A stretch of DNA of 64,000 nt from Isoetes taiwanensis (Eukaryota > Streptophyta > Lycopodiopsida > Isoetales > Isoetaceae). Both the position numbers and the translations under genes were made by a program. Under the pieces are notes generated by a model. That model had not been told where the DNA came from. It searched no databases and saw only the letters and a program-made list of their open reading frames with translations. The stretch is taken from assembly GCA_021234155.1 (NCBI GenBank), contig JAJEKV010000036.1, positions 7,515,426 through 7,579,425 on the forward strand. The letters are read 5' to 3'. This document shows, piece after piece, positions 37,658-49,299 of the stretch; positions within the stretch are counted from its first letter, which is position 1; each line of letters begins with the position of its first letter.

Positions 37658-38313
37658 TAAGAAATCCATCAATACACAAGTACCATTGTCTAGGTGAATG
37701 TTTTAGACCATACACAGCTTTTCTAAGCTTCCAAACTTTATCCTCTCCAACTTCAAAGCCTGGTGCTTGTTGCATATAAATTTCGGCATTAGCATTTAAA
37801 AATGCAGTATTCACATCCATGTGGTGAATCTCGAGATATAAGGCATTTGCAAAAGCAAGAAGCATCCTTAGACTAGTTAATTTTACAATAGGAGAGAATG
37901 TTTCATCATAATCAATGCTTTTTTTTGTGAAAAACCCTGTGCAACTAGTCTTGTCTTGATTTCTTCTCACCGTCATTACCAATCTTAATTTTATATATCC
38001 ACTTATTGCCCACAATATTCATATTTTGAGGTTTTTCAACCAAATCAAAAGTTCTAGTTCTTGCAAATGATTTCATTTCCTCTTCCATAGTTGTTTTCCA
38101 GTTTTCTGAGTTCTCTCCATCAATTGCTTGTGCATAACTTTTAGGAATATCAGGCTCTAAGATTGCCGTTATTTCATTTACATCCGCTCTTTCCTTCCAG
38201 CAATCTCTTTGATGTTCCTTCAGCCAGCTTCTTCCATATTTATCTATATCCGTTCCTTTGAGGCCTTCATTTAATTTTCCAACTTCCAAATTTTCTTTTC
38301 TTTTTATTTCTCA
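37658..38313 (-). pseudogene. Copia RT N-terminal part
   Basis: From 38,289 downward: WKTTMEEEMKSFARTRTFDL and VGNKWIYKIK, then (frame change near 37,950) GFFTKKSIDYDETFSPIVKL, MDVNTAFLNANAEIYMQQ and AVYGLKHSPRQWYLCIDGF. The N-terminal half of a Ty1/copia RT, cut at 37,658 by the LINE. Confidence 0.93.
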
Positions 38314-38323
38314 TTGTTTTTAT
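38314..38323. repeat. Target-site duplication TTGTTTTTAT, left
   Basis: TTGTTTTTAT also occurs at 40,278-40,287, flanking the ORF1-only LINE. Confidence 0.75.
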
Positions 38324-40277
38324 CTTTTTTTTTTTTTTTTGAAAGATCGACAATCTATTATCAAGGAATATCAAGATATATACAAGGGACCCGTGGACGG
38401 GGACTCAAAACCTAGAGCACGCGAGATGGTCCACTAAGCAAAACCACCCAAACACAAGCATATAATCATACTCCTTGTGCCACCTTGAGGCGCTTAATGG
38501 CCTCATCACAATCAACATATTCTCGCAACATCGATGATCATCAACGTACATCAAGTTATCATGCCATCAATAGAACAAGGCGGGATAGCCTCGAGATGAC
38601 ATAACCCGACTTCTTCCTCGCCGCCTTCTTCCAATTGACTCGCTGCCATGACTCTTTAGCGCACTGAAGATTAGGACCATCAGCCATAACAACCTCAGAA
38701 ACATGAGAAGGAGAAGCAACAACGGGGAGAGTGGTAGAAACTATAGCTGCAGCTGACGGTGCTAAGGACGACACCATTGGAGCTGTGTGTAGAGCATCTT
38801 CCATAGTCGAGGAATGCAAGACAACTGGCAAAGGTTGATCATGAATAGATGAAGAAATAACAGTAGGAGCTTGAACCTGAGAAGAATGTTGAACAGATGC
38901 CTGAGATGCACGAGTACCTCGATGAAAGCTAGCAAAAACCTCCTTATCAGGAAACAAACGGGCTAATTCTGGACCATTCAGAAGCTTGAGATCTACCTTC
39001 TTATACCAAGGCCCGCTCTTCACAACTACACAATCTGGTAAAGGCGAGTCCACAGGCATAGAAACACAAATCCTTGGACCATTCATGATGGAGTGTGAGA
39101 TATGAACCCCAAGTCCCGTTGCAATTGCAACTAGAAATAGATTAGGTAACGAGAACCAGCAAGGCATCTTTAGTGCACGAACTGTATCTGGTGTAAAGCC
39201 AGGAGAGTAATACTGGTACATTATATATTCCCCACCAAGTGGATCAATCCCTCTTGATACCAAAGAGTCCACTGCATCACTACTTTCAAACATAATGAGA
39301 ACAAAGTTTTTTGCCAACAACTTGATGGACTGGAAAGAAGGAAGTTGAAGGCGTCTCAGAAGATGAGACAACCAAACACGGAACCGTGAAAAATCTAAAT
39401 AGCCACCAGTAAAATACCCAAGAACTGCACAAGAAGATAAGTTCTCAGCACACTTAATATGAGCTTGATGGTCCACCTCAACCACAGGAATACCAGAAGC
39501 TTGAACCACATTCTGACAATCAGACTGGTAAAATATGTCATCTAGAGGCAATTGTTGTTGAAGTTGAATCTGTCGGGCTTTTAATATGTCCAAGATTGCC
39601 GACAACTCATCCTTACTTCCTTCAGACAATACCAGAAAGCAAAATGCTACCCTTGCTTTTCTAGATGCACTAGATATATCCTTACAAAGCCAATCGCTAA
39701 ATCTTTGATATGAAACTTTTGTAACCGAATCAGATGATTTCCAAGCACTATTATTTGCCTGGGGCTGAGGAACTACATTAGGACTGGAATCTGTACCTGG
39801 TGGCTGCAAGTTCCCATTAACTTCTGCTCCCTTACTCGCAAGTAGCTTTGCAAGGGAGGAAAATCCCTTTCTTCAAGAACCACTGGAGTAGCCAGCATCG
39901 AAGGCAAAGAACTTTCAACTGAATTATTTACCTCTTTTTGTGTAGCAACTGGGGGATCACGTATCACCAAATTGGTGATAGACTCACGCCGTTTTGTCGC
40001 TGCCTTGGATGATGGAACCATATCTGTCTTCCCCATCCCTACTATAAGTGGCCGAAATCAAACAGACCCAAATCCGGCGCCTGACCTGATAGCAAACCCT
40101 AACAAATTTGATGTTGATGGAGAGCTCTTGGAACAAGCTTTCCAACGAACTAAAGATCGTCGAAAACGGAGTTCAGATGCTCAAGTAACAAGGAAAAACG
40201 ACGGCAGCCCTAAGCGCCATCGTCACGAGCGCCCTTTCTAAAGGATCTCGATAATAATTGGAATTGTTCATGATCTG
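38324..40277 (-). mobile_element. ORF1-only LINE ('half-LINE') with poly(A) tail
   Basis: A 1.95-kb minus-strand insertion in copia. It has a 5' leader (40,277 to about 40,040), one protein frame and a 3' end in a long A-run (T-run on plus, about 38,324-38,340). TTGTTTTTAT flanks it on both sides. There is no trace of an endonuclease/RT ORF2, and the 3' part follows ORF1 directly. It must have been mobilised in trans or lost ORF2 by internal deletion before insertion. Confidence 0.82.
38559..40036 (-). pseudogene. L1-type LINE ORF1 protein (DUF4283-like RNA-binding)
   Basis: The likely start is ATG at 40,036 (MGKTDMVPSSKAATKRRES), with the family's VLEERDFPPL block near 39,855-39,890. One frame change near 39,800 leads to an open run of about 416 codons ending at 38,559. 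That run holds CAVLGYFTGGYLDFSRFRVW, KLLAKNFVLIMFESSDAVDS, YMYQYYSPGFTPD and LKMPCWFSLPNLF. This is the DUF4283 pattern of plant L1 ORF1/gag-like proteins, a nucleic-acid-binding fold. The C-terminal part is S/P/V-rich and ends in a basic stretch (WKKAARKKSGY). Confidence 0.82.
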
Positions 40278-40640
40278 TTGTTTTTATACTGTCACTATCA
40301 GCATTGTTATTTTTCCCATTACTTGTTTCATCATCTTCACTATCAACATCTATATTTGTTGTACTGCTTGTGTTATTTGAAGCATCTTATTTGTTATCTT
40401 ACTATTTCTGCAAACAAGTCCAGCCTGTCATCCAAATGTTTTATGTTTTTGTAGAGCATGTGTTCATTGAATCTAACATCCCTACTAACAATTATTTTTC
40501 TCCCTTCTGGATAGAAGATTCTGTACCCTTTAGACATCTTGTCATATCCTACCATGTATTCTTTAATGGCCCTGTCAACTAGTTTGGTTCTAACCTCCTT
40601 AGGTACATGAGCAAAAGCAATACTTCCAAAAACTTTAAAT
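40278..40640 (-). pseudogene. Copia integrase C-terminal part
   Basis: FKVFGSIAFAHVPKEVRTKL and YMVGYDKMSKGYRIFYPEGR, then IIVSRDVRFNE: the conserved end of the copia integrase region. It continues as an acidic S/N/D-rich hinge to 40,288 and is cut at 40,640 by the composite insertion. The upstream half resumes at 48,307. Confidence 0.93.
40636..40640. repeat. Target-site duplication TAAAT, left
   Basis: TAAAT here and at 48,302-48,306. Collapsing the two brings TRYDL next to KVFG, the expected spacing in copia integrase apart from one base. Confidence 0.7.
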
Positions 40641-40761
40641 TCTAGGGAAAGGTCCTTTGCAAAGCAATAACATCCGAAGTGGAGTTCCATTGAGCTGAAT
40701 GAATGAAAATACAATGACCCATAGGGGTATCCCAATGAGGCCCCAACATGAGTGAATATGA

Positions 40762-41172
40762 GTGAAAAACTCCAACAATGACCTCAGCCACATAACTAGC
40801 TCAAAACATATAATCAGGCCCATGACCCACAAAGTTCCCAAACCCAAAACTGCATCCAAAGCCGTCAAGTCAGAATTGACCAGATCAAAGCTGCACCTCG
40901 GCCCGCAACCCCCAAATATCGATTCCCAACCCCCACCCCATCAAGAAGGGGTAGAAGCGAAAACTGCAACCGCAATCACCTCAGAACTGCTGAAAATTGG
41001 CTACCACCTCAGTGTCAAGAAAGAGGATCACGCCGAACTGCACAACACAATCATACAGATAGTTAACATGAAAAGGTTAGGAGCCTTATGGCCAAGCATG
41101 CATCATGCTCGACAAAAACAAACAGAGCACAAGAATCTGACGAGAAAAAATAGCAGAATAGAGAAATTATAA
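40762..41172 (+). other. Open frame in unit 1, no recognised domain
   Basis: A 136-codon plus-strand frame, basic and Pro/His-rich, with no domain I recognise. In a T-poor sequence long stop-free runs arise easily, so it may be chance. Confidence 0.2.
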
Positions 41173-42159
41173 AGAATCTTCGGAAGCGACATTGCTACGC
41201 CGCGAGAGAAAATATATAGATACACTAGGCCCGACTGTGGGGGTCTTCCCCTCAGTGCCTTCTGGAAGCCACAAAACTACGCCAAGAAGAGAAAATAGGC
41301 ACATCCAAATAGAACCATTTTGGAGCCTACCCGAAGTTTAGAGTTGTTTACAAGTGCTATATGCCGAGAGAGAGAGTAAAAGCACCCACCAATGGCCAAC
41401 CGAGAATCAACCCGATAGTAAACAAATAGTTAATGGTCAAGACAAGCAACCAAGCACAACAAAGACAATATAAAAATTGAAAAAAATGGTGATCCATCGC
41501 TATTAGCTATAAATAAACAGACCACATGGAAGTTTAAGACAAGGGGTTAGACATCCACACGGGCCAAGCATCAGAACGCCAACCGAATTAGAACACACAT
41601 GAGCGGGACGAAAAAAGAATTCCAGAGATAATGACACAAGAAATGAGAATACTCGGAAGCCACCAAGCTACGCCGAGAGAGAGAGAGAGAGAGGGAGAGG
41701 GAGAGGGAGAGAGAGCGGGAGAGAAAGTCCAGGCCCGACGGCGGAATTCTGCCCCTAGGTGCCCTCCAGAAGCGACAAGTGCTATGCTAGGAAATTGCAG
41801 AGGCCACCGGCCACAAAGATATAGAAGAGAAGAGTCAGAGGAGGGAGGGAGAGAAACTCTAGAACCAACAGAATTCAGCTCAGAGGAAACGCCGATGAGG
41901 AATGCGAGCATGCAACATGGATATATAGTAGACAGAGCCAAAAAAATCCTGCACCATAGAAGGCTCAGGCCATAGATAGATCTGACGCCCAAAATGGCTT
42001 CACGCTAAAACAGGCGTCCCTTTCCCCAGAATGATGGTTCTCTTCTATATAAGAAGAGAACCATAGCATTCTAGGGAAAGGTCCTTTGCAAAGCAATAAC
42101 ATCCGACACAAAGAGGAACCTACCTCCCTAATCACAGACCGAGACTGCGAGCAAAAACA

Positions 42160-43080
42160 AGTACGACCACTGAGAGTGCAGGCGATGTCTTAGCGGCAGA
42201 GATGCAGAAAAGAGACATCATGGGAAACAACTATGAAACTAAGACCTTCATATGACGATGAACTAACTTAGAACTGGCATGTCCCGGTAGAGAACGACAA
42301 AGAATAATATATGAGGATCAACCGAGACATGGGTGTGCCAAAAAGGAGAAACAACTGCAGAATGAGATTGGTGAACCCAAAGGGAGATGAGGCGAGACAA
42401 GAGGTCAGAAAATTGGAGATGAAAAAACTAGCCATCGAATGCAAAACCTAACAAAAGAACAGTGGGAGGAAGACAGAGACAAATGATACAAACTTCATAA
42501 AGATGATGCGAGCCAACCATGATAAATTAACAAGAAAGCCAAAATTATGGGGCAAATAGAATGCGTAAACAAATAAGGCACAAAAACCGAACACAAACCA
42601 CAAACAACGACCTCAACAACGAGCACATGAAAACAAATTAGAGAATCAATGCAACAAACTATATGTGAAAAAACAAAAAAGGGGTATCCCAGCAGAATGC
42701 AAGATAGATCACTGAGAGGGCAGGCGACTTCTTAGTGGCATAAATGCAGAAAGAGCCATCATGGAAAACAACTGTAAAACTCATGAAATGACTTGGAACT
42801 AGAGTGACCTGGTAGGATATGACAAAGAACAAAGGGTGTCAAAAATATATGAGGAGCAACCAATATCCAGGGTGCGCCAAAGGTGAAACAACAGCTGCAT
42901 GAGATTGAGGAACCCAAGGGAGCCGAGGCGAGACAGTAGATAAGAACATTGAAGATGAAAAACTAGCCATAGAATGCAAAACCCAGCAAGGAATAGTAGG
43001 AGGACAGATGGAGGCATGATGATATCAGATTCAAGACGATGCGAACCAACCATGATTTAACAAATAAGATCATATTAATG
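42160..43080. repeat. About 540-bp diverged tandem repeat inside unit 2
   Basis: The stretch from ACCACTGAGAGTGCAGGCGA (about 42,167) and that from TCACTGAGAGGGCAGGCGAC (about 42,707) run in parallel through GATGCAGAAA, GAGGCGAGAC and GCCAACCATGATAAATTAAC-type words. Confidence 0.75.
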
Positions 43081-46000
43081 GACCATAGATAGAGTGGAAC
43101 AACTGGATGAACAACCCCCAAACTGAGTGAACAACTAGTCACCACTAGGTAGAAAATACTCAACAAATGGAAAACCTTGAGGAAAAGGATGGGGCATAGA
43201 AACCTGCTATCGAACGTGGAAGGGTAAAAGGAACAAGTCCATAGCTCAATGATACAAATGGAACTATAGTGGACAAAAGAGAATGATGGACGACATGTAG
43301 TCAAGGGAACGAACAAAGGCAGTGAAAAGAAGCCAATGCACCGAACGAATTGAAGGGGCATATGGCCAAGTGGTCATCACACCGACAAGGAACCAGCCAC
43401 ATAAAGGAATATAAGATAAGATCTGCAACTAACTATCAGCATCGATGCAACAAGAATTCAACAACTCAACCCATACAAATGCAACTGAGATGTGGCACGA
43501 GAAAGCTATGTATAAATGAGCCAAACAATTCTAGCAAATCCACCAATGTAAAACCCCTGCAAAAATCCAAAACGTAAGCGATCACCGCAAACGGTACCAA
43601 TAGACCAATGAGGGGGAAACCAAAGTTCCTAGGCAGAAAAAGGATCACTTCTAACTATGCAAGCAAAGCGCATTAAAACGACTAATTGTGGTAGAAAATA
43701 GAGATGTAATGGACCGTAACCATGTCTAAGAGACTTGAAAGCTTCGAGAATAACCAAAAGCCACATGGCCTAAACTAACATGTATCACCAATTTATGACG
43801 AAAGCAGCCAAGGAAAAGTTCATGAGCAGAGAAAATGCTAGAATATCGACATGGAGATGGCGGACAAAGTTTACATACAAGGCATTGGAATATCTGACTC
43901 AATCGACAACTCGTGATAAAGTACTCATCATATAGGTCAAGTGCCAATATGTCAACAAAGAAGGAGGCAAATGGCAGGTGTCGATTAAAGACTGGAGATA
44001 GTGAGGAACTGCCAAAAAATGCAATAAAGCAATTAAATGCAAGACTGACCTGGCTTAAAAAAGCAATATACAAAGTAGTTAGTTCCCTTCTTGAACTATG
44101 TAGACACTGAGCTAACCACGAACCCCATCAATGTCGACTAGAGATGGCATCACCCCCTCGTAATGTGGAAAAGTGCAGGAAACCAGACCAGATGGGGAAA
44201 TACCGAGAAGGCAGTCCCACGTTGACCTCACGTATGTGTGTTCTTAAGACTAAAGAGCTAAGGTGCAAAGGATGCAAAGATAGAATATCATAAAATACTA
44301 AGCAACATACGAGGTATCAAACTGAAGTCACGATATGCTCAAACGGATGCTCGTATCAAAAATGAAACTTTTTGTGCAAAATGCTCATATGCAAGAGCAA
44401 CTGGGTAAATAGAGTAATGAGCCAAGGCCATTCAAGAGGTCAAAAAATAGGCGAATGAGACAGAATGAAAAAGAGCTGGATAAAAAATGGAGCACAAAAA
44501 GGGGTTAAAAGAAAGAACCAAAAAATGAACCTAAAGAACTAAATGATATGCAGACTCTAAACAAACCATAGAGCAAATAGAAACCAAACACAACTTGGAC
44601 TAAAAAGCATTAAAACAGAATCCAAGACTAACTGACGAAGGAATACGAGGCAAATGCAACTCATGGAAGCAAAAAAGACGAATGGGATAAAAGGGGCTAA
44701 CCAAGCAGAACACGGGGCTAAGCAAGACTAGAGGAGAAATGCAGGTCACCAGAAAATATGGATATTGATTGGAAAAGATGTCGTGCAAAGGGGAAAGTGG
44801 CACGTGGAACAAGAGCAACCAAGATGAATTGGAAATCATAAAACAAAAAAGGGGAATGACAAACATAATGGGACAAGTTAAGACGAATAGAGCAAGTGGG
44901 AGGAAACTGAGAATTGACAAACGGGACAAATGGAGTAAAGAAGGTGTTGGATGATTAGTAAATGAAACAAGAAGAGGTGGTGGGTAATGAAGATCAACAC
45001 CGAGACACGGAGAGATGGTGAATGGACAACCACACAAACAATACAAATGAAAGGGTACGGACATAATGGGGACTAAAGCTGATGAGGAAAGAGCCGAATA
45101 GAATGATAGAAAAAACAACTGCAGCAGAAAACAAAAGACAGGGTAAACATGCAAAGGCGTTGAAGGGAACCAACAAAGTCATAGACTTCACAAAGCACTT
45201 TAATACTTCAAAAATTGGGCATTCCATGCTTCAAAAATAAATCAAACTATAGGCAACGAAAACAATAAATAAATGAAAACGACAGTCTCTCTAAGCTAAA
45301 CATCCACCATGGAAACAAATAGGACCTAGAAAGGAAAGCAAAACCAAAGATGAATTTTAAACAAGCAAATAACGACCAAACAAGAATAAATACCACATGC
45401 TAGTCCTGCCAAACATGTCGAGGAGAACTTTCTAAGGATGTTTCCGTATCCTGGTGCCTCCTACACGTATAGAAAATAAACGATATATGTGCCATCAAAC
45501 AAATGCTCGTCTTATATCTATAATGAAGACATTGAACCTGCAATTCCAAAATGCTTCGAGAAAGTGAATATGCTGGTTTCTACCGATAGAAAACTTATGG
45601 TGCAAAGAATGCACTATCGGAAAAAACTCATATCCAAAAGATGAGATGGATGGTGCCTAAAAAAGAACCATGCAAAAGCCTAAAGCAAGATATCCCATGT
45701 AATAAAAAACATTAGCTAGCAAACATATATGGCCGAATATGCATCAAACGTACTGAGTAGAATGTTAGAGACCAAAGAAACTGGAAATCTAGAGATGAAA
45801 TGGATAAATCTAATCTCTCATAAAATCAATAAACATTACCATTGTAGGTTTTCGAACCCAAGCCGAACCCTAAATGAAACCTGTAGGTTGTGAGCCCCTG
45901 CTTCCAAACACGCACCTACAACACATTGTCAAAAATCGGCCAACCATCTGTTTACGTGGCCTAGGGATCCCAGATTCCCAGGAAAGATATGACAAAACGG

Positions 46001-47003
46001 GTAAGAGCAGATGCATTATCAATGGAGAAAATTCGGGGAACAAGAAGTTTGCCACATGTGAATGCAAGAAAGTTATTTATTTCCAAATACAACAATAATG
46101 GCACCAAGGTGCGACTCAAAGAATGACAATTACATGGCTCAAAACATGGCCAGAGGACCAGCTGCTACAACGGAGTTTCTCTATGCGGGTACCAGGGTGC
46201 CATCACATCCGGGCCTGAACCGGAGACGAGTGCAAGAGGGCCGGTGAAGAAATGCCAAGGAAAATGGGATACAGTGCAGAAAAAGGAGCAAAACGAGGCA
46301 AATCAGAACTCGAGGCAATCTGACATAAATGTCAAAGAAGAAGAAGACTTAGGGGGCAGACGGTCAAGGGACCAAAACAAATGGTTGAGATTGAAAGCGA
46401 CGCAACGATTAGGGTCATGGCCCCCAAATGGAAAAAGGTAAGAAAAATGCTAGGTCAGATGGAATTGCCATATGTGGCGGTATGACTGTGGGCAAAAGGG
46501 AGAAGGAGGAGGGGGGGGGGGGCATGTTCATGATCAGCGATGGGCAGGGTAAGGCTTGTCACTGAAGGAAAACAGGGGAGGTGAGAACCACATGAACAAA
46601 TACAAAACAAAAAATACAAGAAAATATCAGAAAAAAGCATCATTATGAAAAAACACACAACGGAACCAACGAAAGCAACACCCATAGACAACCAAAGCGA
46701 AAAAAGAAAAAACAATTTAAACAATGCCTCCGAAAAACACCCAAAAAAAAACCGACCTTATCCATACAAAATACCCCATAGACTATCAAACCAATCGTCA
46801 AATTAAAAAACGAGACTAGCAGGATGGCAACATCAAAGCCGGAACACAGCGGAGACAAACCCAACAGCCAACCAGAGGTATAAACAAGTGCTATGCCTGA
46901 GCCCTACCATAAGACCCTGAAAACAATCAAAACAAATTAACTACCCAGCCAATTAAAAACCTTAGGAAAGGAATACAAAGGAAAAAAGAGGGACAGGGAT
47001 ACC

Positions 47004-47334
47004 GGGACCCGGGAACCCAGGAGCCCTGACTTCGTCGGGAGACCCCAACCCGGTATCCCTCGGCAAAAAACCCAAGTTCGACCTGCGTGATTCCGGCGGC
47101 CGACCAGAGCTTGGACCAGAGCTTGGTTTCACTCGGCTTTTTCGCTTTCACCCTGGCCGCTGCCTGCTCCTTCGCCTCCACCGCTATCTCCGCAATCCGG
47201 TAAAAAATTCCTTTTTCTGCAACATCTCGCCTTTCCTGTGGTTTCATCTTTGCCCATATCTTCGCAGGAAGGAGCCATCGCTTAATCGAAGATGAAAATA
47301 TGTCTAAGAAATACATTTGAATGGCTTTCAACAT
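47004..47334 (-). other. Coding-like segment in unit 2, unidentified
   Basis: A minus-strand frame with better-than-random look (IFYRIAEIAVEAKEQAAARV, LWSAAGITQVELGFFAEGYR). No family recognised. It could be a captured host exon. Confidence 0.3.
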
Positions 47335-47480
47335 TTGTCCTGTCTAATCTGATATACCAAAGAGACCGCCCCACCGAGGGGTTTTGGCCCCAAATCGGCC
47401 TGTGGGAGGGGAAGGAATCGCTCAATGAGATGGAGGAGAAGGATCAACGATCAGCCAGTAAGAAGATAAACAGAAAAAAC

Positions 47481-47910
47481 AAAAAGCAAAGGGGTCTAGA
47501 GCAGAAGAACGTAAATCATGAAGACAGAGCAGATGGATAGAATACTTGAGCAGAAGGAAGAAAGGATCCGGAGCAGAAGGAAGAAAGGATCTGCCAGCAA
47601 GAAGGCAATCCGAGAAAACCAATGCAAAAGGTTTTGGAGCAGAAGAACGTGACAGCCATAAAAAGCCAGAACAGAGGCTAAACTGAGAAAACAAAAAGCA
47701 AAGAGGTCAGGAGCAGAAGAACGTGACAAATCATGAACACAGAGCAGATGGATAGAATACTTGGAGCAGAAGGAAGAAAGGATCCGGAGCAGAAGGAAGA
47801 AAGGATCCGCCAGCAAGAAGACAATCCGAGAAAACCAATGTAAAAGGTTTGAAGCAGAAGAATGGGACGGCCATAAAAATCAGAACAGATGAATAGATGA
47901 ATAGAATACA
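47481..47910. repeat. About 213-bp tandem repeat, two copies, with GAGCAGAAG subrepeats
   Basis: AAAAAGCAAAGGGGTC opens a unit at 47,481 and AAAAAGCAAAGAGGTC one at 47,694. Each holds several GGAGCAGAAGGAAGAAAGGA words. Confidence 0.85.
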
Positions 47911-48306
47911 TGGAGTAGAAGGCTTGAATCAGAAAAACAAATAAGAACACGAACATGGGAAGAGAGAACAAGCCAATAAAGAACCATCGAATTCCAATTG
48001 GTTTATGGGATCGGGACTGCAAGAATGATCTGAGCCCAATCCATCTGAAGAAACTATAGAGCAGTATCTGAATGAAAGAATAAGCAGTAGGGAAACTCTA
48101 GAACCAACAGAATTCAGCTCAGAGGAAACGCCGATGAGGAATGCGAGCATGCAACATGGATATATAGTAGACAGAGCCAAAAAAATCCTGCGCCATAGAA
48201 GGCTCAGGCCATAGATAGATCTGACGCCCAAATGGCTTCACGCTAAAACAGGCGTCCCTTTCCCCAGAATGATGGTTCTCTTCTAGAAGAGAACCATAGC
48301 ATAAAT

Positions 48307-49150
48307 CATACCTTGTTGGTGACTTGCTCCATATCTCCTCTGGTATAAGCCCATCTAAACTGGAATTAGGTACCCTGTTTTGGATATATACTGCAGTTCT
48401 GACAGCCTTCCCATAGAAAATTAGGTAATCCTGATTGCTTGAGCATTGCCCTTACTGAATCGAAAATGTACCAGTTTTTCCCTTCTGCAATTCCGTTCTG
48501 CCGGGGTGTGTGCATGTTATTTGTCTCTTGATTGCCTTTTCCCTGCAATAATGCTTAAAAACATCATTTACAAACTCCCCTCCCCTATCAGATCTCAGGC
48601 ACTTAACTTTTTTCCTTGTGCCCTTTTAGCCTCTGTTTCAAATATTATGTAGGCTTTGTATGCTTGATTCTTAGTTCTAAGAAAGAAACATTTAGTGTGT
48701 CTAGAATGATCGTCTATAAATGTAACAAAATAGCTCATACCTTGCATACTCTAAACATTGATTGGACTACATAGATCTGAATGCACGAGTTCCAGCAACT
48801 CATTTGTTCTTTTATGCCTTCTTTTAAATGGTAGTCTTGATCTTTTCCCAACCATACAACCATAACAAGTGCCTCTTTCTCCTTCTGCAGCAGCAATCAA
48901 ACCCCTTTTTACCATTACTTTAATATTTTCTACATTCACATGTCCTAATCTTTCATGCCAGAGTTTGAGTGTTGGTATTTCAACAGATTTGATGCTTCCT
49001 GACAAAGTATTATTATAAAAACCAAATAAATTTCCGACTCGTGTAGCAAGAAACTTGATTTTATTATTTTGGAACACTTTACAATAGTTTTTGTCAAAAA
49101 CAAGCTTGAAACCCATATCCACTAATTGGCTCACTGAGACCAAGTTTCTT
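48307..49150 (-). pseudogene. Copia GAG-pre-integrase and integrase core
   Basis: From high to low coordinate: LKLWHERLGHVNVENIKVMV and CYGCMVGKRSRLPF (the HHCC zinc region), LELVHSDLCSPI (first catalytic Asp), and near 48,366-48,548 HTPRQNGIAEGKN (catalytic-Glu block) and MLKQSGLPNFLW. The central core with the second Asp is damaged. The frame ends at IPEEIWSKSPTRYDL, where the composite insertion begins. Confidence 0.92.
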
Positions 49151-49299
49151 ACTATGTTTGGAACACAAAGAAGATTCTTTAAATTAACTATTTTCCCTTC
49201 TAAATCTAGAGTTGCAGCAACCCAGACTCTTCAACCTCTTGTAGCTCTCCATCTCCCATCTGCACAAAAGTTGAGCTCCTCTTTCTTCTCTTTTTGAGA

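Larger units (their letters stand above)
40641..48301. mobile_element. 7.66-kb composite, apparently non-coding insertion of two head-to-tail units
   Basis: Unit 1 is 40,641-42,068 and unit 2 is 42,069-48,301. Both begin with the same 37 bases (TCTAGGGAAAGGTCC ... CATCCGA; 40,641-40,677 and 42,070-42,106) and end with the same roughly 215 bases (41,853-42,068 and 48,092-48,301), but their interiors are unrelated. Each unit's last bases form a palindrome (ATGGTTCTCTTCT / AGAAGAGAACCAT) preceded by CCTTTCCCCAGAA, the inverse of the unit start TTCTAGGGAAAGG. The interior is strongly T-poor on the plus strand and internally repetitive; no conserved domain is seen on either strand. The asymmetric inverted ends, terminal hairpin and tandem units recall Helentron-type rolling-circle elements, but the 5-bp TAAAT duplication does not fit that class. 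The class is unresolved. Confidence 0.7.

Noticed and set aside
39972-40241. 89-codon plus-strand frame
   Set aside because: Antisense to the LINE ORF1 start and 5' leader, which has the recognisable protein.
40641-42068. Reading 40,641-42,068 as the 5' LTR of an LTR retrotransposon
   Set aside because: Only the last ~215 and first 37 bases match the other unit; LTRs should match throughout, and no primer site or polypurine tract is visible.
44600-45154. 184-codon minus-strand frame rich in F, S, L and P
   Set aside because: Stop codons are rare because the strand is T-rich and A-poor; the composition explains both the length and the hydrophobic look. Not called a membrane protein.
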